Below the pieces are notes generated by a model. The model made no database searches. It had not been told where the DNA came from and worked only from the letters and a program-made list of their open reading frames with translations. 64,000 nucleotides of DNA from JBHIYN01 sp041984235 (GTDB lineage: Bacteria; Pseudomonadota; Gammaproteobacteria; Ga0077536), in NCBI GenBank assembly GCA_041984235.1, contig JBHIYN010000006.1, positions 124,001 to 188,000 on the forward strand, in the 5' to 3' direction. Every line of letters starts with the position of its first letter. The first letter of the stretch is position 1. The position numbers and the translations under genes were made by a program. Below, in pieces: positions 25,698 through 35,700 of the stretch.

Positions 25698-26441
25698 ATG
25701 CGCTACCAGGCCATCCTTTTCGATCTGTTCAACACGGTCGCCATCTGGCACCCGGAACGCATGCCGACCATGACACTCGGCGGCCGCTCGCGCGCTTCGA
25801 CCCTGCCCGAGCTGCGGCGGGTCATCGCCGCATCCGCACCCGGGCTGGCGTTCGACGATTTTCATGCCGCCCTCGAACACACCAACCGCGAACTCGCCGC
25901 CGAACGGGCGCGCGAGGGACGCGAGATTGCTTCGCGTGAGCGCTTCCGGCGCGCGCTGGAACGTGCCGGCCTGGATGCGGGCGCGGGCGTCCCGGAGCTC
26001 GCCGAAGCGCTGTCGCTGCGGCACATGGAGTTGCTGGCCGGCGCCAGCGACATTCCGCGCGCGCACCTTGCCTTTCTCAGCCAGCTCAGCGCGGACTACC
26101 GGCTCGCACTGGTTTCCAATTTCGACCATGCACCGACCGCGCATGCGATCGTCGCGCGTGATGGCGCCAGCGAGCTTTTCGAACACGTCGTCATCTCAGA
26201 CGAATTCGGCTGGCGCAAGCCGAATCCGCGCATCTTCGAGCACACCCTGGACGCGCTCGGGATCACCGCGCGCGAGGCGCTCTTCGTCGGCGACTCGATC
26301 GACGACGACGTGCGCGGGGCACATGCCGCGGGTCTCGACGTGGCCTGGGTCAACGCCCGCGGCGAGGCGCTGCCGGCCGATGCGCCGCGACCCGACTGCG
26401 TGGTCGCCTCGATCACCGAGCTGGCCGCCGTGCTCGCCTGA
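25698..26441 (+). CDS. HAD-superfamily hydrolase
   Basis: 247 residues. Motif I is LFDLFNTVA: nucleophile D9 is present but the usual second Asp (general acid) is F11, as in the 'FDLFGTL' branch of the family. Motif II is VSNFD, motif III the Lys in GWRKPNPRIF, motif IV the acidic GDSIDDDVRGA. The cap between about residues 17 and 100 is helical (type C1). The F11 replacement makes ordinary phosphatase activity uncertain; dehalogenase-type or weak phosphatase activity is possible. First gene of a same-strand run reaching to 30.5 kb. Confidence 0.82.
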   Translation: MRYQAILFDLFNTVAIWHPERMPTMTLGGRSRASTLPELRRVIAASAPGLAFDDFHAALEHTNRELAAERAREGREIASRERFRRALERAGLDAGAGVPELAEALSLRHMELLAGASDIPRAHLAFLSQLSADYRLALVSNFDHAPTAHAIVARDGASELFEHVVISDEFGWRKPNPRIFEHTLDALGITAREALFVGDSIDDDVRGAHAAGLDVAWVNARGEALPADAPRPDCVVASITELAAVLA

Positions 26442-26462
26442 CACCACCGCCGTCACGCTACA

Positions 26463-27134
26463 ATGCGCGCCGACTCCATCACGCTCCGTGCCGCCATGAT
26501 CTCACCCGTTGACGCCGCGCCCGGTCTGTGCGGGCGCATCGTTCGATGCTCCCTCGCCCTGCTCGTCGCCACGCTGGCGCTGTCGCCTGACGCGGGTCTG
26601 CACGCGGCCGAGGACGGGGAGCGGCTGCTGTTGGTGGAACCCGAAGGCTGGCACGAAGTCTATGCCGAGCGCGAGGAGAATCTCTCGACCACCGAGTACG
26701 TGCCCGCCGACCAGGACGCGGAATCGTGGCGGGAAATGTTCACCGTGCAGGTCGTGGTCGACCTCGCCGATGCCGACCCGGACGCCGTGCTGTCGAACAT
26801 CGCGCGACACATGACCAGCGAGTGTCCCGGCCTTGCCGCGCATCCGATCGAGCTCGGCGGCGTCGGTGACGACTACCCGACGCTGGCGGTCATGCTGCTG
26901 TGCGGCGAGCGCGCCGACGGCGACGGTGGCGAGGTCTCGTTGCTGCGTGGCATCGCCGGGCACGAGAATTTCTACCTGCTGCGCAAGACCTGGCGCACGA
27001 AAGCCTACGGCGTCGACGACGAGCCGCCGGTGGCACTCGAGGCGCGCAAGTTCTGGCTCGGTTATCTCGCCTGGCTGCGTATCTGCGACGCGGCGCTGAA
27101 CAACTGCCCGGCAGTACCTGCCGGCGACGAGTGA
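26463..27134 (+). CDS. Hypothetical exported protein
   Basis: 223 residues, 21 bases after the HAD gene. A hydrophobic segment (CSLALLVATLALSPDAGLHAA) after a charged N-terminus looks like a signal peptide; the long n-region suggests that the internal ATG at 26496 may be the true start. The mature part is acidic with conserved-looking WHEVYAEREENLSTTEYVPADQ and a WREMFTVQVVVDL strand, with two or three cysteines that could pair. I do not recognise the family. Position between a HAD gene and two P450 genes suggests it belongs to the same transcript. Confidence 0.65.
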   Translation: MRADSITLRAAMISPVDAAPGLCGRIVRCSLALLVATLALSPDAGLHAAEDGERLLLVEPEGWHEVYAEREENLSTTEYVPADQDAESWREMFTVQVVVDLADADPDAVLSNIARHMTSECPGLAAHPIELGGVGDDYPTLAVMLLCGERADGDGGEVSLLRGIAGHENFYLLRKTWRTKAYGVDDEPPVALEARKFWLGYLAWLRICDAALNNCPAVPAGDE

Positions 27135-27149
27135 GGCGCCGGGCGCGGC

Positions 27150-28373
27150 ATGCCGGTGACCGTGGACGACGCCCGCGCCTTCGTCCTCGCCGAGGCTGAC
27201 CACGCTTTCGCGCGCGATCCCTACCCGGTCTACGCCGCTCTGCGCGAGCACGCGCCGGTGTGCCGACAGCCCGACGGCTCGGTCGTGCTGACACGCTACG
27301 ACGACGTGCGGCGGGTGCTCGGCGACAGTACCACCTTCAGTTCCGACAAGCGCATCGACTTCAAGCCCAGGTTCGGCGACTCGCCGCTCTACGAGCACCA
27401 CACGACCTCGATCGTCTTTAACGACCCGCCCTACCACACCCGCGTGCGGCGCCTGCTCGCGCCGTTCTTCGCCGCCCGCGTGCTGCGCCAGATGGAGGGC
27501 AGCATCGCGCGCATGGTCGACCAGCTGCTCGATCGCGCGGCCGAGCGCGGGACCATCGACATCGTCGAGGAGTTTGCGCTGGTCATTCCGCTCAATCTCA
27601 TCGGCGACCTGCTCGGGGTGCCCTACTCCGAACGCCAGGCGCTGCGGCCCTGGGCGCAGGCGATACTCGGCGCCCTGGAACCGGTGCGCAGCGCGGACGA
27701 GCTCGCCGCCGGCAACCGCGCGGTGGAGGACTTCAAGGCCTACCTGCGCGATCTCATCGCGCGCAAGCGCGCCGCGCCACCCCGTGCGGAAGACATGGAC
27801 GTGCTGTGGGCCCTGATCGAGGCCAGCGACAGCGGCGACGGACTGACCGAGCTCGAAGTGCTGCACAACGCCATCTTCATGCTCAACGCCGGCCACGACA
27901 CCACCGGCAGCCTGATTGCCAACGGCGTGGACCTGCTGCTGCGTCATCCCGATCAGATGCGGCGGCTGGCGGCAGACCCGGGCCTGGTCAGGAGCGCGGT
28001 CGAGGAGATGCTGCGTATGGAGAGCCCGCTGCAGATCGGCAACCGGCGCAGCCGCGAGGACGTCACCGTGGACGGTGTGCACATCCCCGCGGGCACCTTC
28101 TTCCACCTTGCGATCGCCGCGGCCAACCATGATGCGCGCCAGTTTCCCGACCCGGAGCGCTTCGATGTCGGCCGCAATCCGAACAAGCACCTGGCCTTCG
28201 CCCATGGCATCCACACCTGCGCCGGCAACTCGGTCGCCCGCATCGAAGCCGCGATCGCCTTCGGCAAGCTGCTCGAACGCTTCCCGCGCCTGCGCCGTGC
28301 CGGCGAGACCGTGCGCCCGGCACGCTGGCGTTTTCGCGTGATCGACGAGCTCAGGGTCACGCTCGAGGACTGA
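27150..28373 (+). CDS. Cytochrome P450
   Basis: 407 residues, soluble bacterial class I type. Oxygen-activation helix A247-G-H-D-T-T252, ExxR pair E286/R289 (EEMLR), and the haem loop F350-x2-G353-x-H355-x-C357-x-G359 with Cys357 as axial ligand. NDPPYHTRVRRLLAPFF is the standard C-helix. It needs a ferredoxin and reductase that are not nearby. Family relatives (CYP125/CYP107-like in general look) hydroxylate terpenoids, steroids or alkanes; the substrate is unknown. It starts 15 bases after the exported hypothetical gene. Confidence 0.92.
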   Translation: MPVTVDDARAFVLAEADHAFARDPYPVYAALREHAPVCRQPDGSVVLTRYDDVRRVLGDSTTFSSDKRIDFKPRFGDSPLYEHHTTSIVFNDPPYHTRVRRLLAPFFAARVLRQMEGSIARMVDQLLDRAAERGTIDIVEEFALVIPLNLIGDLLGVPYSERQALRPWAQAILGALEPVRSADELAAGNRAVEDFKAYLRDLIARKRAAPPRAEDMDVLWALIEASDSGDGLTELEVLHNAIFMLNAGHDTTGSLIANGVDLLLRHPDQMRRLAADPGLVRSAVEEMLRMESPLQIGNRRSREDVTVDGVHIPAGTFFHLAIAAANHDARQFPDPERFDVGRNPNKHLAFAHGIHTCAGNSVARIEAAIAFGKLLERFPRLRRAGETVRPARWRFRVIDELRVTLED

Positions 28374-28465
28374 AGGCGGCCGGGCGATTGGCGCCAGCCC
28401 GCGCAACGCTGCAGCAGGCTGTGTAAACTGCACCCGACCCATCCAGGCTTGCACGGAGACCGCCG

Positions 28466-29629
28466 TTGGCCGGCGCCCCGACGTTCGACATCGACCCGCA
28501 GGACTTCTGGCGCGACCCCTACCCGGCGCTGGCGGAAATGCGCGCGCGCGCCCCCGTTTGTCACGTACCGCAGCTCGGCGCCACCCTGTTCACGCGGCGC
28601 GACGACATCTTCACCTGCGAGAAGAACGTGGCGGTATTCTCCTCGTGGCAGCCGCAGGGCCTGATGACCGTCCTGATGGGCGAGAACATGATGCGCAAGG
28701 ACGGCGCCGCGCACCTCGCCGAACGCAAGCAGATGTTTCCGGCCGTGTCCCCGGTCACGGTTCGCGACCACTGGCGCGGGATCTTCGAACGCCACACGCG
28801 CAGCGTGCTGGACGCCCTGGACGACCGTTCGCAGGCCGACCTGGTGCGCGATTACGCCATGCCGGTGTCGGCCAATGCGCTGCGCGAGATCACCGGCCTG
28901 ACCGTGCTCAGCCCCGCGGAGATGGACGCGGTCTCGCAGGGCATGATCGACGGCTGCGCCAACTACGCCGGCGACGCCGAGGTCACGGCGCGCTGCAACC
29001 GGGCCACGGCCCTGATCGACGCCGCCATCGACGAACGCCTGCCGGTACTCGCCGAGCGGCCGGACCACAGCATGCTCAGCGTACTGACCCGCGCCGGGCA
29101 GGACATGGACAGCGTGCGCGCGAACATCAAGCTGACCATCAGTGGCGGCCAGAACGAACCGCGCGATGCCATAGCCGGTACCGTGTGGGCCCTGCTCGAA
29201 CACCCTGCCCAGCTCGCGGCCGTGCGCGCCGGCGCATACACCTGGCGGCAGGCGTTCGAGGAATATGCGCGCTGGATCTCGCCGATCGGCATGTCACCAC
29301 GGCGGGTCGCCAGCCCGTATACCTGGCGCGACGTCGATCTCGAGCCCGAGGAGCGCGTGTTCTTCATGTTCGGATCGGCCAACCGCGACGAGGAGGTGTT
29401 CGACGACGCCGACGCCTTCGATATCGCGCGCGACACCTCGCGGGCCGTCGCCTTCGGTGCCGGTCCGCACTTCTGCGCAGGCGCCGCGGCCTCGCGCGCG
29501 CTCATCGCCGAGGTTGCCCTGCCGCTGCTGTTCGAGCGTTTCCCGGCCCTCGGCATCGACGGCGAGGTGCCGTTTCGCGGCTGGGCGTTCCGCGGCCCGG
29601 TGACGATGCCGGTCCGTCTCCGTGACTGA
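28466..29629 (+). CDS. Cytochrome P450 with atypical oxygen-activation helix
   Basis: 387 residues from a TTG at 28466 preceded by GGAG. Haem loop F330-G-A-G-P-H-F-C337-A-G is canonical and ExxR is E266/R269, so it is a genuine P450. The I-helix, however, reads S-G-G-Q-N-E-P (226-232) where the acid-alcohol pair (Asp/Glu-Thr) should be; no Thr or Ser is at the oxygen-handling position. Such helices occur in P450s that use peroxide or do unusual chemistry and in some uncharacterised steroid-degrader P450s. It lies 92 bases after the first P450 and just before the CmcJ-like gene, so the three probably act on one pathway. Confidence 0.9.
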   Translation: MAGAPTFDIDPQDFWRDPYPALAEMRARAPVCHVPQLGATLFTRRDDIFTCEKNVAVFSSWQPQGLMTVLMGENMMRKDGAAHLAERKQMFPAVSPVTVRDHWRGIFERHTRSVLDALDDRSQADLVRDYAMPVSANALREITGLTVLSPAEMDAVSQGMIDGCANYAGDAEVTARCNRATALIDAAIDERLPVLAERPDHSMLSVLTRAGQDMDSVRANIKLTISGGQNEPRDAIAGTVWALLEHPAQLAAVRAGAYTWRQAFEEYARWISPIGMSPRRVASPYTWRDVDLEPEERVFFMFGSANRDEEVFDDADAFDIARDTSRAVAFGAGPHFCAGAAASRALIAEVALPLLFERFPALGIDGEVPFRGWAFRGPVTMPVRLRD

Positions 29630-29650
29630 GCATCGCGTGAGGAGAAAACA

Positions 29651-30496
29651 GTGACGGAGGCCACGCGCGACGTCGACGCGGACATCGCCTACCTCGAAGG
29701 CGGACCCGGGCGCGCCGAGCACCGCATCTACCCGCAGTCCAGCGGGCGGCCGGTGGTGCGTCCGCCGCACCACCGCGTACCGGCGCGCATCCATGACGCC
29801 CGCCGCCTGTCACCGGCGCCCAGCCTGCACGAGCACGGCTTCATGCTGCTCGGGCATACCTCGGAGATAACGGACTTCTATGACGACGAGGCGGTCCGCC
29901 GCCGTTACTACCCGGAAGTCGCGGCCCTGCTGACCGAGGCACTCGGCGCGCTCGAGGTGATCGTGTTCGATCACAACCAGCGCAGCGCGGAACGCGCTGC
30001 CGCCGGCCAGAGCGGCATACGTACACCAGTGGCCGCGGCGCATGTCGACTACACGCCCTCCTCGGGTCCGCGGCGGGCGCGCGAGATCCTCGAGCAGGCC
30101 GGACGCATCGACCACGCCGGGCATCGGCTAGCCCTGGTCAACGCCTGGCGACCGATTCGCGGACCGGTACAGGACATGCCGCTCGCGGTGTGCGATCCAC
30201 GCACCACCCGTCGCGCCGACTACGTGGAGACCGACATCCATCACTTCGGCGAGGACGACCTCGAACGGCCGCGCCATACCGGCCAGATCTATTCGCTGCG
30301 CCACGCCGCAACGCACCGCTGGTACTACGTGCCGGACATGACACCGAACGAGGTGCTGCTGTTGTCGAACTGGGTTTCAGACGATGTCCGGCATCTCGGC
30401 TATGCCGCGCACACCGGCTTCGACAACCCGCTCGCGCCGCCCGGCGCCATGCCGCGCGAGAGCATCGAAGCGCGCACCCTGGTCATCTATCCCTGA
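29651..30496 (+). CDS. CmcJ/NvfI-family hydroxylase/desaturase (GA4-desaturase-like)
   Basis: 281 residues from a GTG at 29651 with GGAGAA 4 bases before it. Recognised by the block order: HEHGFMLLGHTSEITDFYDD, HVDYTPSSGPRRAREIL, NAWRPIRGPVQDMPLAVCDPRT and NEVLLLSNWVSDD. The His-x-Asp of HVDYT is the likely iron ligand pair. This family is shared by bacterial cephamycin CmcJ and fungal tailoring enzymes and desaturates or hydroxylates natural products, probably with iron and 2-oxoglutarate. Directly downstream of two P450s, it strengthens the picture of an oxidative tailoring or catabolic run. The ribosome site is strong. Confidence 0.82.
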   Translation: MTEATRDVDADIAYLEGGPGRAEHRIYPQSSGRPVVRPPHHRVPARIHDARRLSPAPSLHEHGFMLLGHTSEITDFYDDEAVRRRYYPEVAALLTEALGALEVIVFDHNQRSAERAAAGQSGIRTPVAAAHVDYTPSSGPRRAREILEQAGRIDHAGHRLALVNAWRPIRGPVQDMPLAVCDPRTTRRADYVETDIHHFGEDDLERPRHTGQIYSLRHAATHRWYYVPDMTPNEVLLLSNWVSDDVRHLGYAAHTGFDNPLAPPGAMPRESIEARTLVIYP

Positions 30497-30621
30497 TTCG
30501 GCCGGCGGTCGTTCCGCGCTCGAAAAACTGTTGTGAGCGCAGGCGCGTTTCCGCCGCGGCATCAGTGGCGCTACCGTGGCAACTGTGATCAATCCGATCG
30601 CACGCACCCGGAAGCTGCCCC

Positions 30622-31251
30622 ATGGTCACGCGACGCCCCCGCCTTCAGCGCATCGCCCGCACACCCGGCGCCCGTCTGCACGAGGCGGCCACGGAGACCG
30701 TGCTGCGCAAGCTGGCGGCAAGCGAACGCCCGCTGCTCACCGCCCACCTGCTGCGCCTCGACGCCGACGACCGCACGCGCCGCTTCATGGGCACGGTCGA
30801 CACTCACCACGTCGAGCGCTACTGCGGAGCAGACGACGGGAGACCGCGGCTGGTGATCGGTTTCTTCGTCGATCGCGTCCTGCGCGGTGCGGCCGAGCTG
30901 GTGCTGGCTGCGGGCGGGCGGCCGGGGCACGCCGAAATCGCGCTGTCGGTCGAGCGGCCGTGGCAGAACCAGGGTGTCGGCGCCGAGCTGTTGCGCCGGG
31001 CCGTGATCCTGGCGCGCAATCGCGGCGCCGCGCCGCTGCGCCTCTACTGTCTGCGTGAAAACCGCCGCATGCTCGCCATCGCACGCAAGGCCGGCGCCAC
31101 GCTCAGCTTCGAGGGCGGCGAGGTCGAAGGCACGATCGTACCGGCCTGGCCCAACACCTTTTCCCTGCTGGCCGAAACATGGAGCGACGGCCACGCCGCG
31201 TTCCGCATTGGCTGCGCCAGCCTGCGGCGACCGGTCGCCGTTCGTTCCTGA
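30622..31251 (+). CDS. GNAT-family acetyltransferase
   Basis: 209 residues. The acetyl-CoA pyrophosphate loop is in ERPWQNQGVGAELLRRAVILAR (Q-x2-G-x-G), preceded by the beta-4 strand AEIALSV and followed by LRLYCLRENRRMLAIARKAGA, the usual motif B. The N-terminal RTPGARLHEAATETVLRKLAASERPLLTAHLLRL is a common start of large GNAT proteins. Substrate unknown (protein, polyamine or antibiotic are all possible). It stands 125 bases after the CmcJ-like gene and converges with a hydrolase gene; there is no clear terminator between. Confidence 0.83.
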   Translation: MVTRRPRLQRIARTPGARLHEAATETVLRKLAASERPLLTAHLLRLDADDRTRRFMGTVDTHHVERYCGADDGRPRLVIGFFVDRVLRGAAELVLAAGGRPGHAEIALSVERPWQNQGVGAELLRRAVILARNRGAAPLRLYCLRENRRMLAIARKAGATLSFEGGEVEGTIVPAWPNTFSLLAETWSDGHAAFRIGCASLRRPVAVRS

Positions 31252-31352
31252 TCCCGGCCAGACGCTGCGCGGCCCGGTCGTCAGGCGCTTCGCCCCGCGC
31301 CAGGCCGCCGCGTAGCAACGCCCTGACCTGGCGGCGCCGCTCGCGGCGAACC

Positions 31353-32447
31353 TCAGTGCACCATCGATATGGCCAGCGCGCTGGTCCAGTTGGCCGTGTG
31401 GCCGGGCCTGACGTCGACCAGGTGCAGGTCGGAGGCGACGCCTGCCGGCAGCCGTGCCACGCTTCCGGCGTGTGCGACCGCGGCAGTCACGAGATCAGGG
31501 CGATCGGCATGGATGACATGCCCCGCGCCGGGCGCCGTCCAGTGCCACGAAAGGTCGGACAACCCGGTCATGCGTCGCTGCATGAGCTGCCAGGTGCGTT
31601 CGGCAGCCTGCGCCTGCGGTGAGTCGCCAAACGCGCTGCGCCCGCGCGACAGCACCATGACCGGTGCGGCAATGCGCGTGCGTGCGGCGAACTCGACGCG
31701 CCGCGCGCTGTACTCGAACGACTCCAGCTCCGACGCGTAGGCAAGCCGCGCCTTGGGCAGCATCATCAACTGCATGGCGAGGGTGCGGTGAGCGGGTAGC
31801 ACAGATGCGGGCGGCAGCGGTATCGAACGCGTGCGGCGGCCGCTGCCGAGCGCGCGCATGAGCGCGCCCGGCAGCAGGTCCGCCGGCAGCTCCGCGAACT
31901 GCTCCGGCGCCGAGGCGTCGAGCAGCACGACAGCCGCGACCTCTTCCGCGTAACGGGCAGCGTACAGGCGCGCAATGAATCCGCCGTACGAATGTGCGGC
32001 GAGGACGAACGGCGGCTTTTCGCCGGCAGCGAGCAACAGCCGATGCAGCTCGGCCGCGCTCTGTGCGGCGGTGCGCGGCAGCGGGCCGGCGTCGCTCCAG
32101 CCATAGCCGGCACGATCATAGACGCAGGTGCGCGTACGCACGGCAAGCTCGCGCTGCACCGCATGCCATTCGAGCGACAGGCCGCCGAGCCCGGACTCGA
32201 GCACCACCAGCGGCTGGCCGTGACCGCGGCAGTCGATGTGCAGCGCGTAGCCGCCGAGGTCGACCATGCGGCCGGGGTAGGCGCGCAACAGGTCCGGGGT
32301 GCCGGCTTCGGCCTGGACCATGCGCGCACCGAGCGCGCTGAGCAGTACCGCGACACCCATCAGCCAGACGGCGCGGCGCGGCGATGCCGACGCTGCGACA
32401 GGCAGCGGACGGTTGTTCGAACGCATTGTCATGGGCCAGTCCTCCAT
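31353..32447 (-). CDS. Membrane-anchored or exported alpha/beta hydrolase
   Basis: 364 residues; ATG codons at 32447, 32432 and 32426 all fit. An N-terminal hydrophobic stretch (RRAVWLMGVAVLLSALGARMVQA) is a signal peptide or anchor. Core motifs: oxyanion ESGLGGLSLEWHAVQ, nucleophile Ser in AAHSYGGFIARLY, acid near VVLLDAS, and His in GAGHVIHADRPDLV. It is typical of bacterial hydrolases of the prolyl-oligopeptidase-free 'alpha/beta fold' group; substrate unknown. It is divergent from the large flavoprotein gene, with 267 bases between that hold no gene and no convincing promoter. Confidence 0.83.
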   Translation of the reverse strand: MEDWPMTMRSNNRPLPVAASASPRRAVWLMGVAVLLSALGARMVQAEAGTPDLLRAYPGRMVDLGGYALHIDCRGHGQPLVVLESGLGGLSLEWHAVQRELAVRTRTCVYDRAGYGWSDAGPLPRTAAQSAAELHRLLLAAGEKPPFVLAAHSYGGFIARLYAARYAEEVAAVVLLDASAPEQFAELPADLLPGALMRALGSGRRTRSIPLPPASVLPAHRTLAMQLMMLPKARLAYASELESFEYSARRVEFAARTRIAAPVMVLSRGRSAFGDSPQAQAAERTWQLMQRRMTGLSDLSWHWTAPGAGHVIHADRPDLVTAAVAHAGSVARLPAGVASDLHLVDVRPGHTANWTSALAISMVH

Positions 32448-32714
32448 TCCGCATTCGGTCTCGTCTGCCGCAGTGCAACATCAATGCCAGAATCGGCAAC
32501 CCCAGGGAAAAGTCGCTCGTAATCAGAGAGGTAGCGCGATACTCGCCGTGCGAAACGGATTCGTTGAGCGCCGTACAAGCGCAGCAGGGGTGCGCGCGGC
32601 CCCGCATTAGTGCAGTGCAACAAGAGACGCCCTGCAAACCGGACGGCCACACATTGCGCCGTGCTATACCGTGCCGTATCGTGGCCGCCCCCTGCCATCC
32701 GACCACAGCCCGAC

Positions 32715-35700
32715 ATGAGCGAAGCACAACGCGCCTACGACGCCGACACCCTGCCCCTTGGCCTGCCCGGCTTCACCTACGGCGACCTCTACGAGCCGGG
32801 CGCGCTGGCACGCCTGAGCGAGGTATTCGATGCCTTCCTCGCCGAGAACGACGCCGACCTGTTCGCGCGCTTCGACGCCTACCGCCGCGAACAGGGTGCG
32901 CAACTGTCACCGGAGGCGATCTCCGAGCTGCTGGTCGAGACCGCGCCCCACCTCGGCCGCTTCGTCGCGCGCCTGTTCCGCATCGATACCGAGTTCGCCG
33001 CCCAGCGCGAGCGCATCGTCGACGAGGACCGGGTGGTGTTCGGCTTCCGCAACGACTTCGTGGCGCCGCTCGCCAAGCGCTACAAAGGTGACGCGGCGGC
33101 CGCATTCGATCGCGAGGCGCTGGCCATAGAGATCAGCGTGCTGCGTGCAGCCGTACGCGGCAACGCCCGCTTCGACGACGACGAGTACCTGACCGCGTGC
33201 GCTGCCGCCATGCTCACCGATACGGATGCCGCGCCGGCTGACTTCCTGCCCGCGCTGCGCGCCGCCCACGATGCCTGGCATGCCCTCGACGACGCTGCCC
33301 TGCGCGATGCCGCGCGGCTCAGTCTCGAACAATGGTGCGCACTGGTCATATGTGACCCCGATTTCGCGCCGCTCGCGCACCACACCTGGGTCAGCTTCAA
33401 GCAGCCGGCACGCACCGACTTCGCGCACCTGGTACATCACCAGGAACGCGAGCACGGTGGCTACCGCGCATGGACGGCGGCACCCGACCGCCAGCGCCGG
33501 CGCGATGGCTTCTCGCTGACCGATCCGCGATACGGTTCGCGCCAGGTGCTCTACGAGATCGATCACTGCATCTATTGCCACGATCGCGACAACGACACCT
33601 GCTCCAAGGGCATGCCGAACAAGAAGACCGGCGGCTTCAAGACCAATGCGCTGGGCGTGGCGGTGACGGGCTGCCCGCTGGGCGAGAAGATCTCCGAGAT
33701 GCACGTGGTCAAGCGTGGCGGCGACAACATCGGCGCGCTGGCCCTGGTCGTGATTGACAACCCGATGTGCCCGGGGACCGGTCACCGCATCTGCAACGAC
33801 TGCATGAAGGGCTGCATTTACCAGAAGACCGAGCCGGTCAACATTCCGCAAATCGAGACCAACGTGCTCACCGACGTGCTTGCGCTCCCGTGGGGATTCG
33901 AGATCTACGCACTGCTGACGCGCTGGAACCCGCTCAACGTGAAGCGGCCGCACATGCTGCCCTACAACGGCAGGAAAGTACTCGTCGCCGGGCTCGGGCC
34001 GGCTGGCTACACGCTCGCACACTACCTGCTGAACGAGGGCTTCGCAGTGGTCGGCATCGATGCGCTCAAGCTCGAGCCGCTGCCCGCCGCGCTGACCGGC
34101 TCGGCGAGCGCACCGCCACAGCCGGTGCGCGACTTTGGCACCCTCTACGAGGATCTCGACAGCCGCACTGTCAACGGCTTCGGCGGCGTCGCCGAGTACG
34201 GAATCACCGTGCGCTGGGACAAGAATTTCCTCAAGGTCATCTACCTCACCCTGCTGCGCCGGCGCACCTTCCGCGCCTACGGCGGGGTACGCTTCGGCGG
34301 CAGCGTGACTCTCGACGATGCCTGGGAGATGGGCTTCGATCACGTTGCGCTGGCAACCGGCGCCGGCAAGCCGTCGATCATCGGACTGAAGAACAACCTC
34401 ATTCGAGGCATCCGCAAGGCGTCCGACTTCCTGATGGCCCTGCAGCTCACCGGCGCGGCCAAGGACGCCTCGCTGGCCAACCTGCAGGTGCGCCTGCCGG
34501 CAGGCGTCATCGGCGGCGGCCTGACCGCGGTCGATACCGCCACCGAGATCATGGCCTATTACCCGCGCCAGGTGGAGAAGGTGCTGCACCGCTACGAGCG
34601 CCTGGTCGAAGATCTCGGCGCCGACACGGTGCGTGCGCGCTACGACGCCGAGGAACTCGCCATCCTCGACGAGGCGCTGGCGCACGGGCACGCGGTACGG
34701 CGCGAGCGCGAACGTGCGCGTCTTGCCGGTGAAGCACCGGATCTCGCCAGCCTGGTCGCCGGCTGGGGTGGTGTCACGCTGTTTTACCGCAAGACCCTGC
34801 AGGACTCGCCGGCGTACCGGCAGAACCACGAAGAGGTCAACGAAGCGCTTACCGAAGGCATCGCGATCGCCACCCGCATGAACCCGCTGGAGGCGATTGC
34901 CGATCAGCACGGGGCATTGTGCGCGGTGCGCTTCGAGCACACCGGAGACGAGACGCGGCACGAGATCGAGGTGCCGTTGCGCAGCCTGTTCGTTGCCGCC
35001 GGCACCTCACCCAACACGATCTACGAGCAGGAGCACCCCGGCACGTTCGAGCTCGACGGCAAGTTCTTCCGCCGCTTCGAACCCGCCGGCGACGACCTCA
35101 CGCCGGTCGCCGCGGACGCGACCACCATCCCCAAGCTCGCCAGTGCCGCACCGTTCACCTCCTACCGCCGCGCGGGCCGCACGGTCAGCTTCTACGGCGA
35201 CAACCATCCCGTCTATGCCGGCAACGTGGTCAAGGCCATGGCCAGTGCGAAGGACGGCTATCCCTATATCGTCGACCTGTTCGCGGACGACATTGCCGGC
35301 CTGGAAGCGGCCGACCAGCCGGCGCGCGAAGTTCAACTGCGGCGCTTCTTTGCCACGCTGGACGACGCCCTGGTCACCACCGTCGTCGCCGTCAATCGGC
35401 TTACGCCGACCATTATCGAGGTCATCGTGCACGCGCCGGCGGCAGCGGCAAAGTTCGAGCCGGGCCAGTTCTACCGCGTGCAGAACCCGGAAGCGTTCTC
35501 ACCGCGCGTCGAAGGCACCGTGCTGACACCCGAGGGACTGGCCCTGACCGGCGCCTGGGTGGACAAGGCACAGGGCCTGATCTCGCTCATCGCGCTGGAG
35601 ATGGGCGCCTCCTCGCGCCTGCTGGCACGCTGCCGGCCCGGCGACCCGATGGTGGTCATGGGCGTAACCGGCGCACCGACCAACATTCCCGCCGGCGGCA

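Noticed and set aside
31290..31335. Inverted repeat between the GNAT and hydrolase genes as a terminator
   Set aside because: Only 7 paired bases with a long loop and no T-run.
32907..34961. 684-codon minus-strand frame opposite the giant flavoprotein
   Set aside because: No recognisable fold, and the plus-strand gene has many conserved motifs in the same bases.
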